From: Roseomonas sp. E05
GTDB taxonomy: Bacteria > Pseudomonadota > Alphaproteobacteria > Acetobacterales > Acetobacteraceae
NCBI RefSeq assembly: GCF_030063475.1
Contig: NZ_JASIRT010000010.1
Coordinates: forward strand, 1 to 64,000
Reading direction: 5' to 3'
DNA: 64,000 nucleotides
Under the pieces are notes generated by a model that made no database searches, was not told where the DNA came from, and saw only the letters and a list, made by a program, of their open reading frames with translations. Shown here piece by piece: positions 15,268 through 23,815 of the stretch. A program made the translations under genes and the position numbers. The number at the start of each line of letters is the position of its first letter. Within the stretch, counting starts at the first letter, position 1.

Positions 15268-16143
15268 TTGGAATTCGTCTTTCTGTTCGAGCAGGTCCTG
15301 AACGGCCTGCTGATCGGCGCCTATTACCTGCTGATCGCGCTCGGGCTGTCACTGATCTTCAGCCTGGGCGGCATCGTCAACCTGGCGCATGGCGCCTTCT
15401 ATGCCATCGGCGCCTATCTGGCGGTGACGCTGGCGCCGCATATCGGCTTCGGTGGCGCCTTCGTGGTGGCGCCGGTGCTGGTCGGGCTGCTCGGCATGCT
15501 GATCGAGCGCTTCCTGCTGCGCCGCTTCTACCGCGCCGACCCGATCCTCTCGCTGCTGCTGACCTTCGGCCTCGCGATGGTGGCGGAGCAGTCGCTGCGC
15601 ATGATCTACGGCGCCGCGCCGGTGCCCTTCTCCATTCCGGCCATGCTGCGCGGGCAGATCATCATCGGCGACTTCCTGCTCTCGCAGTACCGGCTGATGA
15701 TCCTGGGCGTCGCGGCGCTCTGCGTGCTCGGGCTGTGGCTGCTGCTGCAGCGGACCTATTTCGGCCGCGTGGTGCGCGCCGGGGTGCAGAACCCGGACAT
15801 GGTGGGCGCGCTCGGCATCTCGCTCGCGCCCTACATGTCGGCGGTGGTGGCGATCGCCGTCGGGCTCGCCGCGCTGGCGGGCGTGATGCTGGCGCCGATC
15901 ACCGGCGTGCATCCGGCCATGGGCGCCGAGATCCTGACCTTCGCCTTCGTCGTCGTCGTCATCGGCGGGCTCGGCTCCTTCTGGGGCGTGGTGGTGGCGG
16001 CCATCATCGTGGGCGTGGTGCGCGGCGTCGCCGCCTTCTACTTCCCGCCGGCCACCGAGGCCTCCGTCTATCTCCTCATGCTGCTCGTCCTGCTGCTGCG
16101 CCCGCGCGGCCTGTTCGGCGAGCGCATCGCGAAGTTCGAGTGA
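15268..16143 (+). CDS. LivH-type ABC transporter permease
   Basis: The 291-residue inner-membrane permease has about eight hydrophobic segments. It carries family phrases LNGLLIGAYYLLIALGLSLIF, GIVNLAHGAFYAIGAY and VVVIGGLGSFWGVVV in outline. A TTG start at 15268 is chosen because AGGAGG (15255-15260) lies seven bases before it and it yields the usual N-terminus. A more upstream ATG at 15217 would add a charged, non-homologous stretch. The next gene begins five bases after the stop. Confidence 0.9.
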   Translation: MEFVFLFEQVLNGLLIGAYYLLIALGLSLIFSLGGIVNLAHGAFYAIGAYLAVTLAPHIGFGGAFVVAPVLVGLLGMLIERFLLRRFYRADPILSLLLTFGLAMVAEQSLRMIYGAAPVPFSIPAMLRGQIIIGDFLLSQYRLMILGVAALCVLGLWLLLQRTYFGRVVRAGVQNPDMVGALGISLAPYMSAVVAIAVGLAALAGVMLAPITGVHPAMGAEILTFAFVVVVIGGLGSFWGVVVAAIIVGVVRGVAAFYFPPATEASVYLLMLLVLLLRPRGLFGERIAKFE

Positions 16144-16148
16144 GCGCC

Positions 16149-18656
16149 ATGCGAAGCGACATCCGGCCCCTGCTCGTCGCGCTCGCGGCGGTCATCCTCC
16201 TGCCCTTCGTCCTGCCCTTCTTCGGGCTGACGCTGATCTCCGCGACCGATGTGGTGATCTACGCCATCGCGGTGATGGGGCTGAACATCCTGGTCGGGCA
16301 TACCGGCCTCGTCTCCTTCGGGCACGGCGCCTGGTTCGGCATCGGCGCCTATGCCGTGGGCATCATCCAGCGCGCCGTCTTCCCCGGCGACATGATCCTG
16401 CCGGCGATCGGCGCGGTGCTGGTGGTGGCGGCGCTCGCCGCCGTGGCGGGGGTGCTGATCCTGCGCCGCCGCGGCGTGTATTTCTCGCTGCTGACGCTGG
16501 CGCTGACGGCCATGCTCTACACCATCGCCTTCCGCTGGACGTCGCTGACCGGCGGCGAGAACGGCTTCGGCGGCATCACCCGCTACGGCTTCCTGCAGGA
16601 GACGCTGTCCTACTACATCCTGGCCGCCGCGATCGGGCTCGGCGTGGTCTTCCTGCTGTGGCGCTTCCATCATGCGCCGGCCGGCACCGTGCTGGTGGCG
16701 ATCCGCGAGAATGAGCAGCGCGCGCGCTTCATCGGCTATTCGACCGACCGCTACAAGCTGCTGGCCTTCGTGCTTTCCGCCAGCGTCACCGGCCTGGCCG
16801 GCGTGCTCTCGGCCTACAACCACCGCTTCGCCTCGGCCGAGCCGATCGCCATCGCCTTCTCGGGCGAGCTGCTGGCGATGGTGGTGATCGGCGGCATGCG
16901 CAGCTTCCTCGGGCCGGCGCTCGGGGCGCTGTTCTACATCCTGTTCCGCGAGTTCCTCTCGATCTACACGCCGAACTGGCTGCTGTTCTTCGGGCTGCTC
17001 TTCGTCGGCTTCATCGTCTTCTCGCCGGACGGGCTGGTGGGCGTCGGGCAACGGCTGCTGGCGCCCTTCCGCAAGAAGCAGGTGGAGGAGGCGGCGATGT
17101 CGGCGCGCCGGGCGACGACGCCAGCGCCGGTGCCGCCGCGCTTCATCCGCCCGGGCACGGCGAGCGGGCCGGTCCTGGCGGCGGAGGGGCTGCGCAAGAG
17201 CTTCGGGCGCATCCAGGCCGTGCAGGGCGTGAGCTTCGCCGTCGGCGACCGCACGCTGCACGCGCTGATCGGGCCGAACGGCGCAGGCAAGACCAGTGCC
17301 TTCAACCTGCTCTCCGGCATGTTCCCGCCCGATGCGGGGCGCGTGATGCTGGATGGCAAGGACGCGACGGGCTTCTCGCCGGAGCGCATCACCCGGGCGG
17401 GCATCGGGCGCTCCTTCCAGATCACCAACCTCTTCCCGGACCTTTCCATCGCCGAGAACCTGCGGCTGGCGGTCCAGGCGCGGCATCCCGCCCGCTTCGG
17501 CATCTGGCGCAGCGCCGGCAGCTACGCCGACATGGCCGACGACACCGAGGTGCTGGTGCGCTGGATGGGCCTTTCCGGCATGGAGAAGGCGGAGGCGGGG
17601 GCGCTCTCCTATGGCGGGCAGCGGCTGGTGGACATGGCCGTGGCGGTCGCCACAAGGCCGCGCGTGCTGCTGCTGGACGAGCCGCTGGCGGGGCTGGCCA
17701 CCGCCGAGCGGACGCGCGTGGGGGAGCTGATCAAGCGTGTCTCGGCCGACATTCCGGTGCTGCTGGTGGAGCATGACATCGACCGCGTCTTCGCCCTCGC
17801 CGACCGGGTGACGGTGATGAACGACGGCGAGGTTCTGGTGGACGGCAGTGTCGAGGATGCGCGCACCGATCCGCGCGTGCAGGAGGTCTATCTCGGCTCG
17901 GGGGCAAGCGCGATCGCCGCCAAGCCGCGCGCCTCGGCGGTGGTGGAGACGCCGCTGCTGAAGCTGGAGGGGATCAACACCTTCTATGGCAAGAGCCATA
18001 TCCTGCAGGGCGTGACCATGCAGGTGCGGCAGGGCGAGATCACCGCGCTGCTCGGGCGCAACGGCGCGGGCAAGTCCACGCTGCTGAAGTCCATCATGGG
18101 CATCACCCACCCGGCCAGCGGCTCGATGCAGCTGGCCGGCGAGGAGGTGGCGGGGCTGGCTTCCGACCAGATCGCGCGCCGAGGCGTCGGCTTCGCGCCG
18201 CAGGGGCGCGGGCTGTTCGCGGGCATGAGCGTGGCGGAGAACCTGGCGCTCGGCCGCCTGAAGCGGCTGACCGGCGCGGGGCAGCACTGGGACGAGGAGA
18301 AGGTGCTGGCGTTCTTCCCGCGCCTGAAGCAGCGCTGGCGCACGCCGGCGGATGCGCTCTCGGGCGGCGAGCAGCAGATGGTGGCGGTGGCGCGCGCGCT
18401 CTCGGGCGACACGCGGCTGTTGCTGCTGGACGAGCCCTTCGAAGGACTTTCGCCGGCGGTGACCGAGGAACTGTTCGAGGCCTTCGACAAGCTGCGGCAG
18501 GAGATCTCGATCATCATCGTGGACCACAACCTCGACCTCGCCCTGGCCCTTTCGGACAGCACCGTGGCGCTGGAGCGCGGGGCGGTGGCCTGGACCGGGG
18601 AATCGCGGGTGCTGCGGGAGGATCTGGAACTGCGGCGGAAGGTGCTGTGGCTTTGA
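16149..18656 (+). CDS. LivM-LivG-LivF fusion: permease plus two ATPase domains
   Basis: One 835-codon frame encodes three normally separate LIV components. Residues 1-310 are a LivM permease (about nine TM segments, with GLNILVGHTGLVSFGHGAWF). A linker with Pro/Ala-rich sequence follows. Residues about 330-575 are a LivG ATPase with Walker A GPNGAGKT (about 376) and the LivG-type signature SYGGQ. Residues about 600-835 are a LivF ATPase with Walker A GRNGAGKST (about 637), signature LSGGEQQ and Walker B LLLLDEPF. The ATG at 17097 (codon 317) is preceded by GGAGGAGG at seven-base spacing, so a separate LivG-LivF product could also be made. LivM-LivG fusions are common; all three together are less so. 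Start at 16149 is five bases after livH. Confidence 0.92.
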   Translation: MRSDIRPLLVALAAVILLPFVLPFFGLTLISATDVVIYAIAVMGLNILVGHTGLVSFGHGAWFGIGAYAVGIIQRAVFPGDMILPAIGAVLVVAALAAVAGVLILRRRGVYFSLLTLALTAMLYTIAFRWTSLTGGENGFGGITRYGFLQETLSYYILAAAIGLGVVFLLWRFHHAPAGTVLVAIRENEQRARFIGYSTDRYKLLAFVLSASVTGLAGVLSAYNHRFASAEPIAIAFSGELLAMVVIGGMRSFLGPALGALFYILFREFLSIYTPNWLLFFGLLFVGFIVFSPDGLVGVGQRLLAPFRKKQVEEAAMSARRATTPAPVPPRFIRPGTASGPVLAAEGLRKSFGRIQAVQGVSFAVGDRTLHALIGPNGAGKTSAFNLLSGMFPPDAGRVMLDGKDATGFSPERITRAGIGRSFQITNLFPDLSIAENLRLAVQARHPARFGIWRSAGSYADMADDTEVLVRWMGLSGMEKAEAGALSYGGQRLVDMAVAVATRPRVLLLDEPLAGLATAERTRVGELIKRVSADIPVLLVEHDIDRVFALADRVTVMNDGEVLVDGSVEDARTDPRVQEVYLGSGASAIAAKPRASAVVETPLLKLEGINTFYGKSHILQGVTMQVRQGEITALLGRNGAGKSTLLKSIMGITHPASGSMQLAGEEVAGLASDQIARRGVGFAPQGRGLFAGMSVAENLALGRLKRLTGAGQHWDEEKVLAFFPRLKQRWRTPADALSGGEQQMVAVARALSGDTRLLLLDEPFEGLSPAVTEELFEAFDKLRQEISIIIVDHNLDLALALSDSTVALERGAVAWTGESRVLREDLELRRKVLWL
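17084..17099 (+). promoter_or_regulatory. Internal ribosome binding site in the LivMGF fusion
   Basis: GGAGGAGG followed by CGGCG and an in-frame ATG (17097-17099) sits at the boundary between permease and first ATPase domain. It would allow initiation of a LivG-LivF polypeptide and may be the relic of a formerly separate livG start. Confidence 0.45.
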
Positions 18657-18669
18657 GCGAAGGAAAAGG

Positions 18670-18822
18670 CTGGGGGAAGGAATTCCCCCAGGCCCCCATC
18701 TATTTCTGCCGGTTTCGGCAGCGTGTGCTGCGGCGTGGCTCACCCAGGCCGTCGGTGGCGGGGTCCGGGGTGACCCTGTCACCCCGGCGGGAGGGGGCTG
18801 GGGAGGGCGGCGCCCTCCCCAG
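18670..18822. repeat. Head-to-head pair of mosaic palindromes
   Basis: The left half is a palindrome with arms CTGGGGGAA/TTCCCCCAG (18670-18691) and a pyrimidine-rich tail on the plus strand. The right half reads in the opposite direction: CCGGGGTGA/TCACCCCGG (18765-18787) and a perfect 12-base stem CTGGGGAGGGCG/CGCCCTCCCCAG around one base (18798-18822). It fills the space between the LivMGF fusion and the next gene. Confidence 0.8.
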
Positions 18823-18855
18823 GGCCGGGTCGGACAGGGGAAAGGGTGCAGGGGC

Positions 18856-19782
18856 ATGACGTCCAAGGTTGGCATTGTCGGCGCCGGGCTGATCGGCCGC
18901 GCCTGGGGCATGATCTTCGCGCGCGCGGGCTGGGATGTGGCGCTGCATGATTCGGTGGAGGGCGTGGCGCAGTCGGCGGTCGGGCTTTGCGCCGAGGGGC
19001 TGCGCGACCTCGCCGGCGAGGGGCTGTGCGACGACCCCGAAGGGGCCGCGGCGCGCATCCGCGCGGCGGCCTCGCTCGCCGAGGCGGCCGAGGGCGCCAG
19101 CCTGGTGCAGGAGAACGGCCCGGAGCGGCTGGAAGTGAAGATCGCGCTATTCAATGCGCTCGACACGCTGGCGCCGGAGGACGCGATCCTGGCTTCCTCC
19201 TCCTCGGCCATCCGCGCCTCGACCTTCACCGAGGGGCTGAAGGGGCGGGCGCGCTGCCTGGTCGCGCATCCCGTCAATCCGCCGCATCTGATCCCGCTGG
19301 TGGAGCTTTCCGGCGCGGAATGGACGGCGCCGGAGGTGATCGAGCGGGCGCGGGCGATCTATGCGGGGATCGGGCAGGTGCCGGTGACGGTGCTCAAGGA
19401 GATCGAGGGCTTCGTGCTCAACCGGCTGCAGGGCGCGCTGCTGGCGGAGGCCTTCAAGCTGGTCTCGGAAGGCTATGTCACGCCGCAGGACCTGGACAGC
19501 ACGGTGAAGGACGGGCTGGGGCTGCGCTGGTCCTTCATGGGGCCATTCGAGACCATCGAGCTGAACGCGCCGGGCGGCATCCCGGACTACTGCGCGCGCT
19601 ACACCGGCTTCTACAAGCGGCTGGCGGCGGAGCCGGCGGGGCCGGAGGTCTATGAGGCGGCGGCGGTGGGGCGCATCCTCGGTCAATGGCAGGCGGCGGA
19701 CGACCTGCCGGCGCGGATGCGCTGGCGCGACCGCCGGCTGGCGGCGCTGCGGGCGCACAAGAATTCTCAAGCAAAGGACTGA
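18856..19782 (+). CDS. 3-hydroxyacyl-CoA dehydrogenase family protein
   Basis: The 308-residue NAD-dependent dehydrogenase has the N-terminal Rossmann motif GIVGAGLIGRAWG (about 5-17). The catalytic His is in LVAHPVNPPHLIPLVEL (about 136-152), followed by a helical C-domain with EGFVLNRLQGALLAEAF. The lack of a hydratase domain and the phrase HPVNPPHLIPLVE place it with the L-gulonate/lambda-crystallin and L-carnitine dehydrogenase branch that oxidises free beta-hydroxy acids. The next gene, three bases downstream, is a beta-keto acid cleavage enzyme. The pair would therefore oxidise a beta-hydroxy acid and cleave the product. The substrate is unknown. Confidence 0.9.
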   Translation: MTSKVGIVGAGLIGRAWGMIFARAGWDVALHDSVEGVAQSAVGLCAEGLRDLAGEGLCDDPEGAAARIRAAASLAEAAEGASLVQENGPERLEVKIALFNALDTLAPEDAILASSSSAIRASTFTEGLKGRARCLVAHPVNPPHLIPLVELSGAEWTAPEVIERARAIYAGIGQVPVTVLKEIEGFVLNRLQGALLAEAFKLVSEGYVTPQDLDSTVKDGLGLRWSFMGPFETIELNAPGGIPDYCARYTGFYKRLAAEPAGPEVYEAAAVGRILGQWQAADDLPARMRWRDRRLAALRAHKNSQAKD

Positions 19783-19785
19783 ACC

Positions 19786-20712
19786 ATGGCGAAGCGGAAG
19801 GTCATCATCACCTGCGCCGTGACGGGCGCGATCCACACGCCGAGCATGTCGCCGCATCTGCCGGTGACGGCGCAGGAGATCGCCGAGGCGGCGATCGGCG
19901 CGGCGGAGGCGGGGGCGGCCATCGTGCACCTGCACGCGCGCAACCCCGAGGACGGGCGGCCGGATCAGACGCCGGAGGGCTTCGCGCCCTTCCTGCAGGT
20001 GATCAAGCAGCGCTGCGACGCGGTGGTGAACATCACCACCGGCGGCGCGCCGACCATGACCATCGAGGAGCGGGTGCGGCCCGCGGCGACGCACAAGCCG
20101 GAAGTCGCCAGCCTCAACATGGGCAGCATGAATTTCGGCCTGTTCGGGATGCTGAACCGGTTCAAGGAGTTCAAGCATCAGTGGGAGAAGGATTACCTCT
20201 CCGACAAGGGCATCATCTTCCGCAACAGCTTCGCCGACATCGAGTACATCCTGACGACCTGCGCGGAGAACGGCACGCGCTTCGAGTTCGAGTGCTATGA
20301 CACGGCGCACCTCTACAACCTGAAGTATTTCCTCGACCAGGGCATCGTGAAGGGGCCGCTCTTCGTGCAGACGGTGTTCGGGCTGCAGGGTGGCATCGGC
20401 GCGCATCCCGAGGATGTGCTGCACATGAAGCGCACGGCGGACCGGCTGTTCGGCGACGACTACCGCTGGTCGGTGCTTGGCGCCGGGCGCAACCAGTTGC
20501 CGATCGCCGCGATGGCGGCGGCGATGGGCGGCAATGTGCGCGTCGGCCTGGAGGACAGCCTCTGGGCAGGGCCGGGGAAGCTGGCGGAATCCAACGCCGA
20601 GCAGGTGCGGCTGGCGCGGCAGGTCATCGAGGGGCTGGGGCTGGAGGTCGCGACCCCCGATGAGGCGCGCGAGATGCTGGCGCTGAAGGGCGGCGACAAG
20701 GTCGGCTTCTGA
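19786..20712 (+). CDS. Beta-keto acid cleavage enzyme (BKACE family)
   Basis: This is a BKACE/3-keto-5-aminohexanoate cleavage-like protein of 308 residues. The family condenses a beta-keto acid with acetyl-CoA, giving acetoacetate and a new acyl-CoA. The TIM-barrel start KVIITCAVTGAIHTP, the Zn-binding HLHAR (about 46-50) and the catalytic Glu in VRVGLEDSLW (about 250) are all present. Coupling with the upstream hydroxy acid dehydrogenase supports a two-step route, as in carnitine degradation, but the specificity loop is not decisive. Cytosolic. Confidence 0.93.
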   Translation: MAKRKVIITCAVTGAIHTPSMSPHLPVTAQEIAEAAIGAAEAGAAIVHLHARNPEDGRPDQTPEGFAPFLQVIKQRCDAVVNITTGGAPTMTIEERVRPAATHKPEVASLNMGSMNFGLFGMLNRFKEFKHQWEKDYLSDKGIIFRNSFADIEYILTTCAENGTRFEFECYDTAHLYNLKYFLDQGIVKGPLFVQTVFGLQGGIGAHPEDVLHMKRTADRLFGDDYRWSVLGAGRNQLPIAAMAAAMGGNVRVGLEDSLWAGPGKLAESNAEQVRLARQVIEGLGLEVATPDEAREMLALKGGDKVGF

Positions 20713-20743
20713 GGCGCGGCAAGGGGGCAGGAACAAGACGGGG

Positions 20744-20770
20744 GTTCGGGGGAAGTCCCTTCCCCCGAAC
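20744..20770 (-). terminator. Mosaic palindrome acting as a probable terminator between convergent genes
   Basis: GTTCGGGGGAAG (20744-20755) and CTTCCCCCGAAC (20759-20770) form a perfect 12-base stem with a three-base loop between BKACE (+) and the GH13 gene (-). On the minus strand it is followed by the family tail ACCCCCGTCTTGTTCCTG. Function as terminator is inferred from position. Confidence 0.65.
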
Positions 20771-20785
20771 TGCTCTGCTTTCCGT

Positions 20786-22435
20786 TCAGCGCCGCTGGCC
20801 GTCGAGGCGGAACCAGCGGAAGCCGTAGGGCTCCAGTTCCAGTGGCGCGCGGGGGTCGATGGCGGTGCCGGACAGGGTCTCGCCACCGGCGCTGCTGAGC
20901 AGCGGCACCACGCGCGAGCCCGGCTTGTCGAGCGGCAGCGGGGTGGAGAGGGTCCCGGCGGTGAAGTTGTGCGCCGCCACCAGCGTGTTCTTCCGCCAGG
21001 TGTAGCGCAGCAGCAGGATGCCTTCCGGCTCCGCGGGAAGCACCTCGCAGCGGCCCCAGCCGATCTCGGGGCAGGCGCGGCGGGTGCGGATCAGACGCTG
21101 CATGTGCTGTAGCAGCGAGCCGGCCTGCTGCTGCTGCTGCATGACGTTGACCTGCTCGTGGCCGAAGGCGCCGCCGGAGATGACGGGGCGCACCACCTTG
21201 TCCGGCGGAGCCTCGGAGAAGCCGCCATTCGCCTCGTCGCTCCATTGCATGGGCGTGCGGACGGGCTGGCGATCGGGCAGGGAGAGGTCCTCGCCCATGC
21301 CGATCTCGTCGCCGTACCAGAGCACGGGCGTGCCGGGGAGGGAGAACATCAGGCTGTAGGCCATGGCGAGGCGGCGCTGGTCGCCGCCCAGCATGGCGGC
21401 CATGCGCCGGCGGATGCCACGGCCATAGAGCTGCATGCCCGGCTCCGGCCCGAAGGCGGCGAAGACCTCCTGCCGCTCGGCCTCCGAGAGACGGCCGAGG
21501 TCCACCTCGTCATGGTTGCGCAGGAAGGTGGCCCATTGCGCGGTGGCCGGGATCTCGACCGCCTTGGCAAGGCGCGCCGCGACCGGCGCCGCGCTCTGCC
21601 GGGCGAGGGCGAGGAAGGTGTTCTGGTTCAGCATGAAATCGAAGATCATGTGCAGGCGGTCGCCGTCGCCGAAATACTCGTCGATCTCCTCGTCGGGGAT
21701 ATTGGCCTCCGCCAGGATCATGGCCTCCGCCTGGCGCCAGGAGAGGAACTCGCGCATCTCGGTGAGGTAGTGGTGCGGGTCCTGCCGGCCGGGCGGTGGC
21801 TGCACGCCGCGGTACTCGATGAGGAAAGGCGCGGCATCGATGCGGAAGCCCGAGACGCCGAGCTGCAGCCAGAAGCCCATGATGCGCTCGATCTCCTCGC
21901 GCACCTCGGGATTGGTGATGTTGAGGTCCGGCTGATACTTGAAGAAGCGGTGCATGTACCAGGCGCCGGCCATCTCGTCATAGGTCCAGGTGCTCTCCTG
22001 CACGCCGGGGAAGACCATGCCTTCATCGGCATTCTCGGGCTTGGTGTCGGACCAGACATACCAGTTGCGGCGGGGCGAGTTGCGGTCGCGCCGGGCCTCC
22101 TGGAACCAGGGATGGTCGATGGAGGTGTGGTTGACCACGAGGTCCAGAATGACGCGCAGGCCGCGATCCTGCGCGGCATTCATGAACTCGACGAAGTCGC
22201 CGAGCGTGCCGAGCTTGGGATCCACGTTGTAGTAGTCGGCGACGTCGTAGCCGTTGTCACGGTTGGGCGTCGGATAGAAGGGGAGCAGCCAGATGCAGGT
22301 GGCCCCGAGGCTCTCGATATGGTCCAGCCGGTCCGCGAGGCCACGGAAGTCGCCGACGCCATCGCCGTTGGAGTCGATGAAGGTTTCAACATCGAGGCAG
22401 TAGATGACGGCGTTCTTGTACCAGAGGTTGAGCAT
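20786..22435 (-). CDS. Trehalose-synthase-like alpha-amylase family protein (GH13)
   Basis: The 549-residue protein is a single-domain GH13 enzyme resembling TreS, which interconverts maltose and trehalose. The (beta/alpha)8 barrel shows DLVVNHTS (about 97-104), GFRIDAAPF (nucleophile Asp, about 195), ILAEAN (acid/base Glu, about 240) and FLRNHDEVD (transition-state Asp). The TreS-like start LWYKNAVIYCLDVETF is present. No fused maltokinase domain. ATG at 22435 gives the canonical start. Other GH13 activities such as sucrose or alpha-glucan transglycosylation remain possible. Transcribed alone, opposite to the kelch gene. Confidence 0.88.
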   Translation of the reverse strand: MLNLWYKNAVIYCLDVETFIDSNGDGVGDFRGLADRLDHIESLGATCIWLLPFYPTPNRDNGYDVADYYNVDPKLGTLGDFVEFMNAAQDRGLRVILDLVVNHTSIDHPWFQEARRDRNSPRRNWYVWSDTKPENADEGMVFPGVQESTWTYDEMAGAWYMHRFFKYQPDLNITNPEVREEIERIMGFWLQLGVSGFRIDAAPFLIEYRGVQPPPGRQDPHHYLTEMREFLSWRQAEAMILAEANIPDEEIDEYFGDGDRLHMIFDFMLNQNTFLALARQSAAPVAARLAKAVEIPATAQWATFLRNHDEVDLGRLSEAERQEVFAAFGPEPGMQLYGRGIRRRMAAMLGGDQRRLAMAYSLMFSLPGTPVLWYGDEIGMGEDLSLPDRQPVRTPMQWSDEANGGFSEAPPDKVVRPVISGGAFGHEQVNVMQQQQQAGSLLQHMQRLIRTRRACPEIGWGRCEVLPAEPEGILLLRYTWRKNTLVAAHNFTAGTLSTPLPLDKPGSRVVPLLSSAGGETLSGTAIDPRAPLELEPYGFRWFRLDGQRR

Positions 22436-22510
22436 CGGACGCGGCTCCCTGTCTGTGCAACCGCTATAGCGCCTGAGCGGCGCAAGCGTTGTCGGAGCGG
22501 GAGGAGAGGC

Positions 22511-22527
22511 GGGGAAAAGAGTTTCCC
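22511..22527. repeat. Degenerate mosaic palindrome
   Basis: A weak GGGAAA/TTTCCC stem followed by AGGCCCGCATTTTCCCTC resembles the palindrome-plus-pyrimidine tail of the mosaic family. It lies in the divergent region between the GH13 and kelch genes (22436-22640). Confidence 0.45.
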
Positions 22528-22640
22528 AGGCCCGCATTTTCCCTCTTCGGGCCCGCCCGTGGCGTGGCGGCCGCCATCGCAGTTCCGCCAGCCCGGTGGC
22601 TGCGCTACCGTCGGCGCTTCCGTTGCGGGAGGGACACGAC

Positions 22641-23756
22641 ATGAAGCGCCGCCATCTGCTCGGTGCCGGGGCCGCCCTGTTGGGGGCGCCGGCGCCGCTC
22701 CGCGCCCAGCAGCCGGGGCTGCGGCCGCTGCCGCCCTCGCCGGACCGGTTCCACGCCCTCTCGCAAGGGGGCGCGCCGCACCACCTGACGCCGCAGCAGG
22801 AGGCCCAGCGGGTGACCGCGAGCCCGGCGCCGGCAGGGCCGCCCGGGCGCTGGGAGGCCCGGGCGGAGATGCCGATCCCGCGCAGCGAGATGGCCTGGGC
22901 CACCGCCTGGGAAGGGCGGATGCATGTGGTGGGGGGCTATGGCGAGGGGCGCGTCAACCGTGCCTACCACACGGTCTATGACCCCGGTGAGGACCGCTGG
23001 TACGACGCGGCGCCGCTGCCGCGGGGGGCCAACCATGTGGCGGTGGTGGCGCATCGGGGCGTGGTCTATGCGCTGGGCGGCTTCATCGAGCAGAACCGCG
23101 CCTGCGACGACCGCGCCTTCGCCTATGACGTGGCGGAGGACCGCTGGCGCGCCGTCGCGCCGCTGATGCGGCCGCGCGGCGCGGCGGCGGCGGTGATGCT
23201 GGGCGAGACGCTGCACCTGATCGGCGGCGCCACCGACCCGGCGGCGGAGCGCGCCAGCATCGGCTGGCACGAGGCCTACGATCCGGCGGCCGACCGGTGG
23301 GAATTGCGGCGGCCACTGCCCGGCGCGCGCGACCATGTCGGCTGCGTGGCGCATGACGGGCGGATCCATGTCGCCGGCGGGCGGTTCAACACCTTCCAGT
23401 ACAATACCGGGCTGCACCACGCCTATCTGCCGCAGCGCGACACCTGGGAGGAGCGGGCGCCGCTGCCGACAGCGCGCTCCGGCCACGGCATGGTGGTCTA
23501 TCGCGGCCGCTTCTTCTGCATGGGGGGCGAGGGCGGCATCATCGAGGGCGGACGCACCGTCGAGGCGCGGGTCCATGGCCAGATGGAGAGCTACGATCCG
23601 GCAGCCGACACCTGGCTGAGCCACGCGCCGATGCCGACGCCGCGCCATGCGGTGGCGGCGGTGGCGATCGGCGACTGGATGCATGTGGCGGGCGGCGGCG
23701 CGGTGCTGGGCGGCGCCGTGCAGTCGGCGGTGCACGAGGCCTTCACGCTCGGCTGA
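22641..23756 (+). CDS. Exported kelch-repeat protein
   Basis: The 371-residue protein has a Tat-like signal (MKRRHLLGAGAALLGAP, cleaved near RAQ at 23). About six kelch blades follow, each recognisable by double Gly and a Tyr-Asp-Pro/Trp pair, such as HVVGGYG...YDPGEDRW and HLIGGATD...YDPAADRW. Kelch propellers bind proteins or sugars or, with Cu ligands, act as galactose oxidase. I see no Tyr-Cys copper site, so a binding role is more likely. It stands alone between minus-strand genes. ATG at 22641 follows GGGAGGGAC. Confidence 0.85.
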   Translation: MKRRHLLGAGAALLGAPAPLRAQQPGLRPLPPSPDRFHALSQGGAPHHLTPQQEAQRVTASPAPAGPPGRWEARAEMPIPRSEMAWATAWEGRMHVVGGYGEGRVNRAYHTVYDPGEDRWYDAAPLPRGANHVAVVAHRGVVYALGGFIEQNRACDDRAFAYDVAEDRWRAVAPLMRPRGAAAAVMLGETLHLIGGATDPAAERASIGWHEAYDPAADRWELRRPLPGARDHVGCVAHDGRIHVAGGRFNTFQYNTGLHHAYLPQRDTWEERAPLPTARSGHGMVVYRGRFFCMGGEGGIIEGGRTVEARVHGQMESYDPAADTWLSHAPMPTPRHAVAAVAIGDWMHVAGGGAVLGGAVQSAVHEAFTLG

Positions 23757-23815
23757 GCGGGCGGGGCGCTTCTGCCCCCGGCGTTTACCCCGTGGCCGCT
23801 CACCCCGTGGGCGGC

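Noticed and set aside
16068-19277. A 1069-codon frame on the minus strand opposite the LIV genes
   Set aside because: It is antisense to well-supported genes with conserved motifs. Its composition is the low-complexity His/Arg/Gln pattern that high-GC genes produce on the opposite strand.
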